Shown here: piece by piece, positions 27,501-36,515 of the stretch
Numbering within the stretch: position 1 is the stretch's first letter
How the letters are laid out: every line of letters begins with the position of its first letter
Source of the DNA: Bryum argenteum
Lineage: Eukaryota; Streptophyta; Bryopsida; Bryales; Bryaceae
Length of the DNA stretch: 64,000 bases
Assembly (NCBI GenBank): GCA_037043015.1
Contig: CM073325.1
Span: 21,431,001 to 21,495,000, forward strand
Direction of reading: 5' to 3'
Made by a program: the position numbers and the translations under genes
The notes under the pieces: generated by a model
The model's database searches: none
Told to the model about the DNA's origin: nothing
The model's input: only the letters and a program-made list of their open reading frames with translations

Positions 27501-28175
27501 GAAAATGTTTAGACCCCGATGGACGTAGGGTGAGCTGCCGTTGAGACCTCGACGGACCTACTACTCAGTTGACCTCTCTGCACTCGAAGAAGCTACTCCT
27601 TCAAGGACTGCCGTGGCACTAATGGTGCACCCTCTCATTGCCATGAACGGAGCTTCGACCTCCGCCACCTCGAATCGTGCTACTATCCTACTTGTTTCAA
27701 AATAAACCAAGCTATGTGCTCACCTTCAACATCGTCGTCGTTGTCGCTGCTTGCCACTTTTTCATTCTCCCAATTGAGATTACTGGTTTCATCTTCTTGA
27801 TTCTCCATGTTGAGACTGTTCTCAGGTTCAACAACACTATCCTGCATATCCTTTATCATATTAGCATAATATTACTAACAATTAATCCCATAAATTAGAC
27901 AATAGGAGCAGTCATGCCTGATTCTTGCGCCTGGTGTAGGTGGATCGTGCGCGCCCCATCAGTGAATCCGACCCAAAGTTCTCTAGAATCGGAAGTAAAG
28001 CTTTTGCTGTATCGCCTAGATCGACTGAGCTGCCCCGACTGTCTTTGTTCTTCATCTGCCTCGCACTCGATCGCTTTTTTGAGAAATACAAGCGACCCCC
28101 AGGTACTCTCTTTTTCCGCTTCTTACTTCTAGCACTCTTGCTACTTTGATCATACTCAGCTGTATTTCGCGGCAT
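3510..28175 (-). CDS. gene A: ParB/Srx-like domain fused to DNA methyltransferase-like domain
   Basis: Predicted exons (high to low): 28175-27918, 27841-27724, 26830-26654, 8833-8131, 7998-7803, 7731-7322, 7234-6233, 6151-5801, 4375-4093, 3992-3804, 3709-3510, about 1295 codons. Phases match at each junction. Exon 1 is basic (nuclear-signal-like KKRKKR) with an apparent GC donor; exons 2-3 are acidic. Exon 4 carries the ParB/sulfiredoxin-like motif DGNHRLEAW. The C-terminal third has a methyltransferase layout in beta-class order: a motif IV-like stretch ([12 protein letters not shown]), then a motif I-like stretch ([15 protein letters not shown], then LALEGD). Exon 7731-7322 equals two exons of gene C joined (410 versus 411 nt) but needs a 1-nt shift, so it is either damaged or mis-modelled there. 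Attaching exons 1-3 across a 17.8-kb intron is an inference from phase and composition. Enzyme activity is not shown. Confidence 0.55.
4376..5800. repeat. GC-rich insert in an intron of gene A
   Basis: The intron between the motif IV and motif I exons is filled from about 4500 to 5700 by GC-rich sequence with recurring GCCGGGGCTTCAGG and GCCGGCACTT segments, including a near-exact tandem copy at about 5202-5268 (GACTCAAGCTATGCCGGGGC twice). Paralogues B and C have introns of only about 90 bp here, so this looks like an insertion. Open frames on both strands are composition artefacts. Confidence 0.5.
8881..10819. mobile_element. 1.94-kb DNA transposon with 40-bp inverted ends
   Basis: Left end 8881-8920 and right end 10780-10819 are inverted copies with about one mismatch (CATTAGGTGCAAAATGGGGT at the tip). 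Left subterminal sequence contains GCGGGTGCCAGG and CGCTGCCCGC arms that can pair, and the right subterminal part is also GC-rich. A tRNA-type B box (GGTTCGAGCC near 10682) lies near the right end. No clean target duplication is seen; GCATATCC versus GCAATAGCC at the flanks is at best degenerate. No transposase is present, so it is non-autonomous. Superfamily is unsettled. Confidence 0.6.
9680..10546 (+). CDS. coiled-coil protein of unknown function inside the 1.94-kb element
   Basis: An uninterrupted 288-codon frame fills most of the small transposon. Residues about 110-185 form a strong coiled coil (heptads rich in E, R, L, M), preceded by a region with [12 protein letters not shown] and followed by a basic segment (GMRRRARS). 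I do not recognise the family. It may be a captured gene fragment, as in Pack-MULE-like elements, or an accessory protein. The unbroken frame is longer than expected by chance at this base composition. Confidence 0.4.
   Translation: MAAGVAESSSYRSSVLLDARYAPLVRRGSMRSEQPCPSTFPGRRAAGDTNIDLWIDGSIYPVDPGTGRPPPFKTLRHCLEFICHGEQGLYGYARRLGLVDGGGPTRREMEMQCRHLEEELGKVRDDLAGSRERLDHNRDIEDTCMQLRIELETIRTEMSSMERNHRVTVQGLETEVRRWQQASERVQEGPSPLKDTPMGMRRRARSLRGIHELNHGSGWAKRRVKLVRMHLQPHLVDAVNDNNRVNHEKQRLHGDKASQTVTAIALAKIFQKLRHSLIVGGGGRWSDS
10820..11349. other. no gene seen
   Basis: Mixed sequence between the small transposon and the repeat array. Small frames on both strands overlap each other and have no motif. 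Confidence 0.35.
11350..14195. repeat. degenerate tandem-like array with GTGTGCCGCCACRA core
   Basis: The stretch is built from imperfect units that keep returning to GTGTGCCGCCACAA/GA, CCCAGTGCGAGTGTC and TCCCACCACGA segments, for example near 12556, 13050, 13175 and 13308. Spacing varies, so it is a decayed array rather than a neat satellite. The portion 13770-14150 is a GC-rich insert with two copies of a block containing GTGTGCCGGCACTTA (about 13960 and 14068) and CCGGCGCCCGAAGAGGTG. No protein-coding signal survives. Confidence 0.55.
14196..14865. repeat. ~605-bp tandem repeat, units 1 and start of 2
   Basis: Units begin GAAGCTTGACTGCGATTTCA at about 14196, 14816, 24871 and 25474. Unit 1 is about 620 bp. 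Unit 2 starts at 14816 and is split by the gypsy insertion after base 14865, resuming at 24316. Each unit holds several GTGCCGCCACGA cores and the segment GCTTAGGCTATCTTGTGACA. Confidence 0.7.
14866..15656 (+). repeat. 5' LTR of the gypsy element
   Basis: Starts TGTTACCCGACTGACG and ends GGATAACA. A TATA-like GTATAAAAGG lies near 15031, a likely start region for the element's RNA, and AATAAAAC near 15152 is a possible polyadenylation signal. Confidence 0.9.
15732..21692 (+). CDS. gypsy gag-pol polyprotein (1986 codons)
   Basis: A single frame starts at ATG 15732. Gag occupies about residues 1-400, with a gag core near 150-230 and two Cys/His knuckles ([13 protein letters not shown] and [14 protein letters not shown]). 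The protease has [10 protein letters not shown] near residue 524. Reverse transcriptase includes [13 protein letters not shown] and YLDDGTVYG near residue 948. RNase H includes [13 protein letters not shown]. Integrase has the HHCC finger (GGHQG...CHVC) and the catalytic blocks LDFVGPI, SDQGTHF and GNGQAEST. Copia-type order is excluded because integrase follows RNase H. These are the usual parts of a Ty3/gypsy polyprotein. Confidence 0.9.
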   Translation: MPPRKATEKATEPEEAAPQDDQDTTRELLQWMKQQMTDLAAKNDATNAKIELLNSQYLQGVGTSTTAPPIVNLAGPSQLPPIDPAMTASMASRERERLIKLPKIPYPVFDDSGDPDWHVRRFKVIARTNGVTSTEDLQNIFGTTLQGNHINWYIDFETEHLLPIWEEMERSFLQKFRKLKTSSAILRALGNMQQERNEPVDKFYDRFKQLADKLSQRPEEDYLCEWFKKGLLPWIQQGIIIRGVKTLQDILTAANDISREFSVIDKTQAPLLPLPTPRMPSRAATTPCATCGKLHAGRCWFANAPVRTEDTRPTRTKAASMYPEEVDVDAFQPGRNDGCWECGSPHHRRSQCPVLRQRWANTRATADTKTHPGSTDANVGNRRGGVTLTEVHGTNVATISTAAVTTRSKATSDEADKHVIEHRKPFAGQHWERLNNLRTQIQTDLETAVVPDLQQVLEKTDVRITLADLLKISPELQTYLQNMHKISTTATTTVEINATTIDTDAAVIHVRLGQHQLTNVLVDGGSGVNVISDHLRQQLGLPHPMTAQFVLRMANDAPVTPLGILSTVAITTHGISTPATFVVIDMPDSSNFPMILGRPWLRDMNAIHDWARNQIRIRRYGKTMIIPVDSCITRERVKQIRNQAGTAWGKGLTHEQEALVFHADPDLIPLAEIHFATVVSEEDTLNIPPRFTTEVSEEVIIDKTPATEALSKQIVTGWTHGSTEQVQLVNLGTKNEPKNVKINADAPHDIKQATIALFKEYRDIFAWSHEDLKGIPKTIAEHTIDLVPNAHPVQQRRYRMNPNYAVKVKAELEKLLEAKFISPVDSAPWLSPMVIIPKKNGALRICVDFRKLNAATKKDHYPLPYMEEIIDEVAGHEMYSFLDCFSGYYQVAMAEQDKSKTAFSTEWGPYQFERMPFGAKNAPMTFQRVMELIFRPYLKKFFRIYLDDGTVYGRMQDHVCQLRQIFQACRENGVSLNADKCMFLFFAGVILGYIVCKYGKLPDPSKIQDILDMTPPKGQKGVQRLLGVSQFNRMYIEKLAHLMAPIAALNHAGYSYPRDWTPAAQTALDKIKQTYSQAPILLAPNWAKPFHVHTDASKIAVGVMLAQNINGKHDQPVAYASRLLNQAERNYSTTEREALAMVYAVKKFRHYLLGNKFRFMVDHHSLSYLVNQPLITGRVARWIMILMEYDFEVVFVPGKRHIVADYLSRDTNATEEGIDDSFNEPYIQAASLQAPMVTAEAPINYRSDIMAYLSQGRIPNGITGTHKVNFVRTTLPYTMIDNKLYRKGADLEIRLCVPTGEQQQVVDNLHAGPAGGHQGPDTTIQKILAAKYWWPTLHKDVHAYIKNCHVCQTATTNFQHQGKVPLKSIPPLGPFQRWGLDFVGPIKPATKQGYKYILVATDYTTKWVEAKPLRNNTAVVTAIFLYENIITRFGCPLEIVSDQGTHFVNTDIEDLMNNHLIKHRTSTVYYPQGNGQAESTNKTILTMLRKFVLANQGDWDDCLPAALWAYRVATKAATQHSPFELVYGVQPLLPTEYIVPTFQSIQPRDYQPHRVLAARIQDLHRLEEFRGDARLNILRRQELSAKYFQGTKPPRIFQKGDMVLWCPRDPKIRKSKLGTIWHGPYRVQLVLPNNTVLLVNNNNYDSQATIVNAAKLKQYHANTPDQQPIVSLGQLQHLLSMESKGQNSQQDITDSTDPVDTKDAAVSTITQGASMPLIYVNHIQVAFFDKQSQDNCNNNRDTVEIISQGGDPLEMHRLATRGHQRPYTAAKIAFGRWPLVVINPTQPPITPTTAETEDDKWPLQTHCPHLRTHTVQHCLTAHPSLPRRLCSPLFSAVQVELHNSDTPRFSSVTMAARNVTPQKGKPAAPFFMPRHLLDWRSRIDGVWTQNTGLHKFWEDMKTWKLNVHHCRQFVDSMKPQSCGGPYPTGTVDGVEVQISAAYLYHQYGWDGTGITQWTEDCGFQKPDIARRIPGLEPREKDMTHTQ
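21575..23479 (+). CDS. second open frame of the gypsy element, coiled-coil protein
   Basis: A 634-codon frame lies after pol and before the 3' LTR. Its middle (about residues 200-310) is a long coiled coil rich in Q, E and K. The C-terminal half is low complexity and acidic (TEQHQPPQQ-like), with a CPGC pair near residue 567. Extra open frames at this place are known in plant Tat/Athila-type elements, but this one shows no recognised enzyme domain. Confidence 0.6.
   Translation: MGRHRHHTVDRGLWLSKARHSTEDTGVGAKGKGYDTYAVGAMLKEPWFSRIRGIISQIYCRCNCNYILPAQLELLFLADAGAKVNWGMLFEDHLGLELQNHQRFTEYSSPIGPFLSTYIMRYLQYHKINGKLPPMATFVEIQRRKLPSPMKAIRDTAAPNPNKRQRADDEGPSTHAGTLAGQLDAQASAMAACVDKVLRHLQATEGQQRQLQEEKDRHSKATQDLHTQLHKKEEELGQANKRVEEANRATQMLQSQLAAKQIDIQSMTSTLEGVTKERDSAKEHLTSLLAQNKELRQQCRNLIDTNPSNPEAQSLEERRKTLVIEEENFEANKQAWVHDAAAVLGEILFRAIQREPPQTDDIAVNMVAACIEETLTKLQLNADYEGEWQESSHEDTNLPTDTTVTEQHQPPQQVTAAPDFPEIVAQDDTAGTEQEHQQDQGMDIPEEQLQDRVHIPEHLTDTEQTPQASPRVAEEKEQSPAHPPTSTTTSTAQPSTMVTPKISFASHRQALIQLSDDNTWHVEPENDSDADEEYQDAHDEVQKYFNNNPDLAQRFADHTASDVQCPGCNKMLGKTVHDIHEHANTIRNRRLLHRGIAAAIRSLYDDQPPPRRQQQWPREQTRPDRRPAERRARH
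23520..24310 (+). repeat. 3' LTR of the gypsy element
   Basis: Nearly identical to the 5' LTR and preceded by the purine-rich AGGGAGGGCAAAA tract. It is followed directly by the second copy of GAGCG. Confidence 0.9.
24316..25860. repeat. ~605-bp tandem repeat, rest of unit 2, unit 3, partial unit 4
   Basis: Unit 2 resumes at 24316 (CTTAGGCTATCTTGTGACA). Unit 3 runs 24871-25473 and unit 4 starts at 25474 and decays by about 25860. Units 1-3 are close to each other; unit 4 is more diverged. This gives about 3.5 copies of a long unit that is itself built from the shorter GTGCCGCCACGA subrepeat. Confidence 0.65.
25861..26653. other. decayed end of the array, then intron sequence; no gene seen
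   Basis: A few GTGTGCCGCC cores persist to about 25930. After that no repeat or coding signal is apparent up to the predicted donor of gene A exon 3. Confidence 0.35.
26831..27723. other. intron of gene A with a GC-rich insert
   Basis: Between predicted exons 3 and 2. From about 27070 to 27670 the sequence is rich in CCGCCGGC/GCCGGGAG-type segments, like those in the insert at 4500-5700. Frames on the plus strand here are composition artefacts. Confidence 0.4.
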
Positions 28176-28854
28176 CACTAAGACATACCTCCTAATTTGC
28201 GAATTTCGGCGGATGCACCAATTTTTAACTCTAGGAGGTGCCTAATAAGGATTACTGACACTATGGGAACTGGAGCCTTAAATTCGTTGCACGTTTTAAA
28301 AAAACATGCCGCAGTTTTCTTATTAGTTAAGAAGCGTCCTTGTAACAAACCGCCGTCTCTCTTACTAAACTCTCATTAACCCTTAAACGTCAGTGAATGC
28401 CCCTTGGGCTTGCTTTCCAGTGTATTTTCAGAGGGCCATGTCATTTAAGGGTTAACACTTCAAAGTAGCCGTCTTTGTCCGGAAGCCCTCAATATCTTAT
28501 TCTCTGCATACCGGGCCATCAATGGCTGGATAGGACATGAAACCGCCCATGGGATTTATTGAGTCATAGTATCCCACATCCTCTATTTTTTCCATAGACC
28601 CTTTATTACCTTTGCCGGCCCATGCTTATTTCTGTGATCTGTCAGTTTACTAGAATGACGTCCATTGAGTATGCTTCCAAGGCCATCAATGTCAGTGGAG
28701 ACTCCACTTCGATAGTTCATAGTACTACCACTTATAGCACTTATTATCCTTGTCAGCTACTATTATTCTGAATTTGAACCGGTTTCGATTGAACTGCATA
28801 CTTGTCTACGTAGTGCTTGTTCCATGCCTTGTTGGTGTCTTTTGTTTCTCACGA
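28176..28854. promoter_or_regulatory. shared divergent upstream region of gene A and the transposase
   Basis: About 680 bp separates the two predicted start codons, which point away from each other. It holds an inverted repeat TTAACCCTTAAA (about 28376) / TTTAAGGGTTAA (about 28443) that could form a hairpin or be a dimeric binding site. A two-codon upstream frame (ATG TCT TAG) lies just before the gene A start on the minus strand. A common promoter is an inference from geometry. Confidence 0.4.
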
Positions 28855-31800
28855 ATGGCAACGATTCGAGTAGATGCTGGGCGAGCCCCATTACGTGTAC
28901 TACCGCAATCTGATGGTCGCATTGTCGTGACTGCTAGAATGTTGGCTGCAAAGTTCAATTTGGGACTAGATTCGATTTTCCTAGAGGAAGAAGTCATGGA
29001 TGATGTAGGCAAGTTGTCTTACAGTGTGCACATGGAGCCCATCGTTGAGAAAGATGTATACTGAATATTACAATCCTCGCAGTATCGTGTTCAGGGTGCT
29101 GTCATCCAATCTCATCCGGTAGTTACAACGTCCGTGTCGGAGTGCGAGGTCGTCCCGTCATGTGCAACGATGACCCCTATTATCAAGCTAGATGATAGTG
29201 ATGTTGAGTCTTCAAAAGAGACGGTTGTTCCAGCTTCCCAGGATTCTCACCTACTAAAGACTAATCGGACTATGTCGGTAACACATTCTCCTTCTAAGTC
29301 CGAGAGTTTAAGCAAGAAGCCTCCGCGTCCACCATCAATCAAGGAATCTGTCAGTGCTGTCACATGTATTCGGAATCTGCAGTTCAGAAAGGGGGCCAAG
29401 AGCGAACTCTGTAGGTTAGATCTAAGTATGTATCAGTACTCATTTGTTCAGTTCTTGCCGCCCCAGTATGACGGCAATGTTATTTTCGAGTTTCCGCCCC
29501 CACCTCTGGACGCCAAGACAAACTCTGCGAAGAGACTGTTGGGGATGGACAAGCAATACGACGGTCACACATGGTGCCATTTGCTGACTCGAAATATTCA
29601 AAACGACCATGGTCTTACGTTCAGCACAGCTTCTTGTGCTGGTCATTTGCGATGTGAGAATCCAGAGTGCGGATTTCTTCACAGGCCCGGGCGAGCGGAC
29701 GAGATAAATGAGAAGTTGTGGGATGGCTTTGCAAAGAAGCCGTTCCTTGGGAAATGCCCAGACTCTGAGTCGACACTGATGTGCGCTATATGCAAGGCAA
29801 AACCGACTTGTATTCTGCAATGCTCTGCTATCATGTATTATGTCACAGGTGATACCAATACAACCAAAGCATGTATCCACATTGGATCCCACAATCACCC
29901 GGTAGGACAAGGTACATGTAGGCAGTCCTTAGAGCTCCGTGACCAATTGTTAAAGGGTGCGCTTGAAAGATCACCGAAGGCCTCACCCTCTGCGATTGCA
30001 CTGTCTGCAAGCACTGAGTTCCTTGGAGATTACCTATTGAAGAAGGATGGCGAGTGTTACCGTAGCCAACGTTGCCAACAGGGTGGTCGCGGCCAAGTCG
30101 GGAGGATAGGCGCCACCGAACGGCAGCATGGACTTCGGGAGCAGCGGCTACTTAAAGAGCGTAGTCAACAGGATAGAGGTCGGTTGTTGTAGTAGCATTG
30201 AGACAGGGATTAGGTGCAAATGCAAATGTACTCTCATTTCCTTATCAATACAAACGGCCATGGCCGATCTTCCTTCCCTATCTACGTATTCTGTTTGGCA
30301 ATGATCAGGAACTCTAACCGATTTTACTTATCTCTCTTGCATAACCGTTGCTCCTTGCCCTCCCTGCACTCCGTCACCTTCGTCTCCCACACAGGCCCTT
30401 GCCGAGACAGAGAGGCTCCCCTCCCGTGTGCTCCACACCGCTCCAGCATTGGACAGCATAAGGCGACATCGGTGACCTTGACACTTCTCTCCTGAGTCTC
30501 AGCCCTTAGCCTCGTCATTCCCCGCCGATTGTCGGTACCTCCTCAGAGGTTCCTACCCCTCCTTGAGGGACTCGCTGCCATCGCTGTCCATTGTTGCTAT
30601 TCTCCCTCCACCCGCTGACTAAAGTCAACAGTGAGTTACTGTGCAGGCCCCCTCCTGCTTCATTAGCCAGTCAACGTTGATTTCCGGTGGCACAGTTAGA
30701 CCCCTGGTGTTTGTTAAACACCAGCTTCCTCCCAGGCCTTGACTCCTCCCAGAACAAAAACAACCTGTTGCCTTCAGACACCCTCCGAACTAAGGTCGAC
30801 TTAAGGTAGTCTCGTAAAGCGCCTCCATACATACCCGGCTAACAGCGAGTCCCAATCATTCTTAACGGAATCTGAAATGCAGGATGTTATGTTCAAGTTC
30901 GAGAGCTTCACAAGTCCCACTATTCGACACAATGTTTCTCACTTCAGAAGGATGGGAAAGAAGGGCATAATCGATGGAGTGTGCGAATTGAGAGGCACCT
31001 CTCGGTGGCCCTATGTGCAGGAGAACAGATTTCCTGGCCAAGGTAGTAAGACCGACAAGGTGTTCTTCTTCAAAATGTCGGAGATTGGACCGGGATCTGG
31101 CGTTGATCTCGTTAAGAGAATGCAACCTGGAGGGGATTTGGAGCATGCATGGGTGATGTTCGATCACATCAAGCGCATCAAACGGTACACAACTTTTGCC
31201 TGCCACGTTTATGACTCAGCGTATCGCAAGGTGATGACGATTGCAATCTGGGATATGATGTCCGAAACCCAAGATGCTCAATCATACCTGTGGAGAGGGA
31301 TCAATGCTGTCATGGCTGAGCACGGGGTTCACAACGTTAATTTCGCGGGATTCATGGCTGACAGCGCGCAGGCTAACTGGAATGCTGTCCGAGAGATCTA
31401 CGGTTCAGGTGATAAAACCGTTCCAATGCCTAATAAGGAACGCTCATGTCTACTACATTGGACTACTTGCATGCAAAGAGCAACAAACTCTTACATTAAG
31501 CCCGAACTTCGAGACGAGCACAAGCGAATCTGTACCCAGTACAAGGACGCGCGCACAGCTGATGAAGCGGAGTCCCGATTCATGGCGATTCGTTCATGGT
31601 GGTCTACGAGTGGAGCAGCAAGTGACTCTGACATTCGTGCGCTAGACAACTGGTTGGCATGGTGGCACTTTCGATATTGGCAGTGGGGCGGATACATGAA
31701 CATGGTATGTTCTATCTTGTTTCATCATTTCTTTTTTAATAATCTGTCATTTCAACGTGACTTTAAATTACCGTCCCGTGTTTCCAGTTCACTTACTCCA

Positions 31801-33274
31801 TATTGTCATCTTCGATTTGATATTGCAGAATCTTACAGAGGAACAAAGGGCGGAGATGCCGATGTGCAACTTGTCAGAGACTGTGCATGCCTCATGGAGC
31901 AAGCAATCTGGCAAAGCTTGTGATAACATTTTCGAAGCTACTATTGAAGACTATTGCCGTGCCTTTGTTCAGTGCACCCGGTACAATGCCTACGACAAAG
32001 GTCGAGGATCGGGTACTGGTCCCACCAAAGAGGAGTTGCGGTTCCGCGCGGCAACTCGCTCTGCTACTACGACTGGTAATTTGAAGTCAGTATATCGGGC
32101 AATGGACCTCATCCCTGGAGCGGAGAAATTTCTTAGTGGAGCCGCATCGTTCGCAGGAGAAGAGATTTTTGGATCCACGAAGCTGAGGCTCGATGCCGAA
32201 CCAGGCTGCGACGACGACTCTCACCGGTTCGACAAGGTCAACTTTTCGCAACCAAAGACAATGAAGACCCGACAACAAGGTACGCCTTCAACTCCCATTC
32301 GGCTCAAAGATAACGGTGACGACGACGATGATGACCATGTTGTAGAGGAGACAACACATGTTCCATCACGACCGGTGGAGCACGTCACGAAGGTTTTGGA
32401 AGAGGACTGCTCACCAAAGATGTGGCACATTCGCCGCCTGTCTTCAGTGGGTTCCCGGATTTGTACCGCCATAATTCCCGACTCCAACAGAAAGTGCAAT
32501 TGTGGGCTTCGAAATGGTGATCCTGCTCCTGCATACCACGGCGTGAAGCATGTCCGCTCTAAGAACAAGAATTATGCACAATTCTTCTATTTTTGTGCAG
32601 ATAATGTCGCAGGGTGCGTAGCGGGGAAGCGCCGGAGGTGGTTCCCTGATTCGCCCTTGGTTCCACGTATCTGGCCAGTATTAAAGGGAACTAACCTCAC
32701 GACGCGCGAGATTTTGACTTTGGAGGATGCAGGATTCCAGCTGCAACAGAGACCACCTATGCCAAGCGAGAGGCAGTTCGGCGATGACATGGCGATTGCC
32801 GCGAGTATTGCAAGCATTCCAGCACCGGAGAAACCCGATAAGTTCCTCAACATACGAAGCTCTCGTCCTTGTCGTCGCAACGCTACAAAGAGGGTGGCAA
32901 CTGAGCAGTTAAACAAGTGGGAATCGGCAATGCTACTCGATGTCCAGCTGACACGGATTATGTTGGTGCCAAGCCCGGGACTCGGCGCCGTCATTGATTT
33001 CATTTCCAAGAAGGGTCCCGATCAAGATGCTCAGAAATACAAGGTCAGCATTGGTACATTTCCTGAGTGTACTTGCCCTAGCTTTACAAGCATGTACGTC
33101 AAGTTCAAGTCGCGTGGATCCTATGCTAATTGCAAGCACCTGTACTACATTTACCGTGTGGTTTGTGGCCTTGATCGTGAGAGAGATCGGTTTGTCCATG
33201 CTCCGACTCTTAGCTTCAACGAGATCAAGCGACTTCTCCTAGGTGGAATTGTCCAATGTGTTCCGCGCACTTGA
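28855..33274 (+). CDS. MULE-like transposase with GRF-like and SWIM zinc fingers
   Basis: Exons 28855-29055 and 29083 to about 30050 join in phase 0; further exons are about 30878-31704 and 31829-33274. The interval 30050-30877 has no clear donor and may be an intron with an insertion. The catalytic core shows HVYDSAYRKVMTIAIWDM and GFMADSAQANWNAV, matching the two Asp blocks of MULE transposases, followed by CLLHWTTCMQRA, like their C/H block. A GRF-like segment has CNCGLRNG...FFYFCAD near 32500. A SWIM finger (CTCPSF...CKHLYYIYR) lies near 33070-33150. An N-terminal Cys/His-rich stretch (CENPECGFLH, CAICKAKPTC) may bind DNA. This is the likely mover of element 1. Integrity of the joined gene is unproven. 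Confidence 0.65.
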
Positions 33275-33493
33275 TGCTCTTCTAGAGGTTACGTATGGCA
33301 ATGTAGAGAGCTTTAAGTTGATACTGTGGTTTAAACAACATTCCACATTAAAAGTAAAATGTTGCGCCTGATTTGTAATGGGGTTAGCTCATACCTGACA
33401 TATATAAATATATATATATATCAATATATCGAGCCATACTATTCTATGTCTACAGACATACTTCACACCTCTACATTCACATTGAAATTATAC
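33275..33493. other. 3' intergenic stretch between converging genes
   Basis: AT-rich with a short TATA run near 33405-33425. Nothing else seen. Confidence 0.3.
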
Positions 33494-34077
33494 TCACCAA
33501 CGGTTACTATTATCTTCACTACATTCCTCTACGGCATCTTCCCAAATGGATGGTGATAGTGGAGGGTCGTACTTCTTTGCAGTGTCTCGGAACTCTTCCC
33601 ATGTCTTGGTCAATTCGGTGTACGTGCTGTTGTCACAACTGAAGCACTTCCAAATCTCTGCAGAGCGTTGGATCTCTACTAAGTACTCGTCACCTTTGTT
33701 GTTCGATACACAACCAGTACACCACACCTTCGGACAAGCTCCACAGCTAATCATATTGTAGTGATGGTCGAAGCACCAACTGCAGTACTCTTCCTTCCCA
33801 GCCTCATTCTGCCATACACAAGTGGAACACGAATGGCACCCATTGTGAGAGATCATTATATTGAACAGAAACTGTAACATCAGAAAACATGACGTCTACA
33901 ACACATTCCATTCTGTGACATTCCTACCTTAGTCCACTTCTTCTTTGCGTAGTCTGCACGGCATTCACAACAGAGACCAACTGCAAGACGGGGGTGCTGC
34001 TGAAAGGAAATCTGAAACCTAGTATCCCCACAAGCGGAACAATCGTAGGTTGGACCACTGAGGGTGACCGAAGCCAT
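33494..34077 (-). CDS. small ADD/PHD-type zinc-finger protein 2
   Basis: Two exons, 34077-33928 and 33808-33494, join in phase 0 (donor AAG|GTAGGA, acceptor TATGGCAG). The first codes MASVTLSG... with CSACG and GLCCECR; the second codes CSWC, CGACPKVWCTGCV, NNKGDEY and CFSCD. This is the GATA-like plus PHD-like order of an ADD domain. An acidic tail follows (VEECSEDNSN). HPRLAVGLC here and HPRLGVGIC in the gene at 35434 show that the two are close relatives. It lies between the transposase and the right end of element 1. Confidence 0.65.
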
Positions 34078-34254
34078 ACTAAAGAATCCCAGCGTTCTAG
34101 CACCAAGAGCACACAAAAATGAACATTCCGTGGCCACTCTATATACTTATGTAATATGATCTCTCAACCACTCCTTTGTCAGACAATATCTACTTGTCAG
34201 TAGATCATAATCTCCCACGAAGATTTCTAGAATTTTCAAGTGCACTACGTCCAA

Positions 34255-34740
34255 AGCCTTGTGTGCCGGCCCCACCATGTGCCGGCCCCACCAACACGCG
34301 CTAGGTCCACCGCGCCGGCCCCACCAACAAGCGCTACATCCATCGCATTGTGCGCCGGCCCCACCAACAAGCGCTACGTCCATCGCCTTGTGCGCCGGTC
34401 CCTTCAACAGATCTTGCCGTGGCCACGATGGGCTTCGCCGGAGCAAGCTTAGGGTCCGCCGGTGTCATAAATGGTGAGCCGGCGCCGGTGGGTTCCACAT
34501 TTGGGTGCTCCCCGCACTTTGCCGGCCCGTGACCACTCGCGGCGGGTGCTGGGCTGGTGGCAGAAGACATGTGGAGGTGCCGGCGGTGCATGCTCGGCCC
34601 CCTCTCACGGCCACTGCCGGCACTTTGCTGCACAGCCGGATTATCAGATGGCCACATTGCCGAGACTTCAGCAACACCACTTTATGGATGCCGGGACTTA
34701 TGATGTGCTAGGTCTTGCTGAAATGCCAAACTCGACTGAC
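34255..34740. repeat. GC-rich short tandem repeat block
   Basis: About 50-bp units with GCGCCGGCCCCACCAACAAG and GCGCTACRTCCATCGC repeat from about 34262 to 34410. Then comes GC-rich sequence with GCCGGCACTTTGC near 34616, which links it to the GC-rich inserts in gene A introns. Frames on both strands are not credible genes. Confidence 0.55.
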
Positions 34741-35433
34741 GTCCAGCACATGCTAATATTGGCCGGGTAGGCGCGTGCCAAGGCAGAAACATGTGCGTCC
34801 AGAAATGCTTTGATTGTGTCCGTAATTAACACGCAATTGAAAATATGGTAACACAAAGTGTGGTGCTGTGGCAATACAGTTTGAGCAGCTGTATCATGAC
34901 ATGAGAGCATTGGGACTTACCGTACCCAATGAGGCTAGCATTCCCAAGTTCAAAAGCAGTGTTATCAGACCTTCATAGTTGAAGTATGCCGAATTCATCT
35001 ACTAGGAAGGAGCTGCTAACTTCCTCCCTGGCTTCTTGAAATACAAGCCTCTTGAAAATCATCTCGATTTTCCGAAATACTTACCATCCCCATTCACTCT
35101 CCTCCAGGTACCGTCATTCTTCCTATGTGGATTCTTAGCCAGTCAAGCAAGGGTCCTCGCAGTGCCGATGTCTGTAATTCGTATTTTAACATTCTAGCAC
35201 ATTCAAAGCCAACACACATTCCAAATGTAAGCCGTGACCATACAACTACTTACTATCAAACAGAAAAAAGCCGCGGTGGACTTGAACTTTACAGCATCGG
35301 GTCAAGCAGTCAAGGAGGAGTCCTCAGCAATGCTGTAGACTGAAACTTGTATTTAGAAATCCGAGCACATTCAAAGCCAACTCTCAATCCAAGTGTGAGT
35401 CGTTGCCATACAACTACTATAACTATCAAACAG
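34741..35433. repeat. spacer with a diverged direct duplication
   Basis: A stretch ending CATACAACTACTTACTATCA near 35265 is repeated near 35430 (about 165 bp apart, both containing ATTCAAAGCCAAC). The second copy abuts the stop of the third ADD gene. No gene seen. Confidence 0.4.
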
Positions 35434-35934
35434 CTAGTCGTAGTTGGAATCATTGTCAGAATCACTGCTGTTGCGATCACCAGCTTCTGAAGTGAATTCT
35501 AGGAAATCCTCCCAAATCGTCTGCAGAGGCACTATCTCATACTTGTTGCAGCTGAAGCACCCCCAATTTTTGCCCGTCATGTCCTTCAGGTAGTCGTCTC
35601 CCTTGTTCCGTGCGATACACGCTGCACACCACACCTTGTTACAATAATCACATGGGATCACAAACTGAATTCCCCCACACCAATTGCATTGCTCATCATC
35701 GTACTGAGCGTTCTTCGTGAATACAACGTCGTCCAACACAAGTTTGCACGAAATGCATATGCCAACACCGAGACGAGGATGCTCCAACAAACAAGCACGG
35801 ATTTTTTTCTCCCTACAGGCAGTGCAAGAATACAAATACAAGGGATCGAAATCGGCCGAATGATCCAGAACAGCAAGAGTAAGAATTTTCGAAGTGTGAG
35901 CTTGTCGGTAGTCTGTATAACTTGAAAAATTCAC
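35434..35934 (-). CDS. small ADD/PHD-type zinc-finger protein 3
   Basis: A single open exon of about 166 codons holds CTAC, HPRLGVGICISCK (GATA-like part), then CNWCGG, IPCDYCNKVWCAACIAR, NKGDDYL and CFSCN (PHD-like part), and an acidic Ser/Asp tail. The PHD core resembles the CDxCxxxFCxxCI pattern of DNMT3/ATRX ADD domains. No ATG precedes the fingers in this exon, so an upstream exon or a missed start is likely to the right of 35934. Function is inferred only from the fold pattern: possible histone H3 tail reading. Confidence 0.6.
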   Translation of the reverse strand: MNFSSYTDYRQAHTSKILTLAVLDHSADFDPLYLYSCTACREKKIRACLLEHPRLGVGICISCKLVLDDVVFTKNAQYDDEQCNWCGGIQFVIPCDYCNKVWCAACIARNKGDDYLKDMTGKNWGCFSCNKYEIVPLQTIWEDFLEFTSEAGDRNSSDSDNDSNYD

Positions 35935-36009
35935 GCAGTGCCCTCCACTGTCATGCAGCCCTCAAAATCAGGCTTGGCCTAAAAGGGTCGATAAGCAAAC
36001 AGCTGATTC

Positions 36010-36515
36010 AGGGCCGATTTACACCTAGGGGCCGGGCCAAGTTTTCTTGGGGCCAATTGCTTGAAATTTCAGCCCGTTTTTGGGTTGGGGCCGGCCTCAA
36101 GTCCTCATTATAATATGATTAGAATGGGGGCTGATTTTCCCATATGTAATGGCCTTCGGGCCAAGAAGCCAGGCCAATTCAATAAAGTCCAAAAAAATTC
36201 AGCACTTCTCAAAAAATGGACGGATTTGATTTGGTGAAAAAAAATTGTTAAAAAAAAAAAAAGGTTTTTTTAGACAAATCTGACATTGGCCCCAAGGCCA
36301 AGAATTGGCTTTCCATTCTTGGTGCACCCAATTCACCGAGCTCGGGCCATGTCAGAGCTTGCATTTCTTGATTAAAAAAATTCTGCCACGAAATTGGCCC
36401 GGCCTTTAGGTGTAAGGGGGTTCAGCCTAATTTTTGCCTTTCGGCCAATCACGACTGAGGATTTCAGCCCTCAAACGGGCTAAATTGGCCCGTCCCCTAG
36501 GTGTAAATCGACCCT
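36010..36515. mobile_element. 506-bp MITE
   Basis: The ends are inverted copies about 29 bp long (AGGGCCGATTTACACCTAGG at the left, the complement at the right, two mismatches). The interior is rich in AATTGGCCCC-type words. No coding capacity. No clear target duplication. It is nested near the right end of element 1. Confidence 0.6.
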
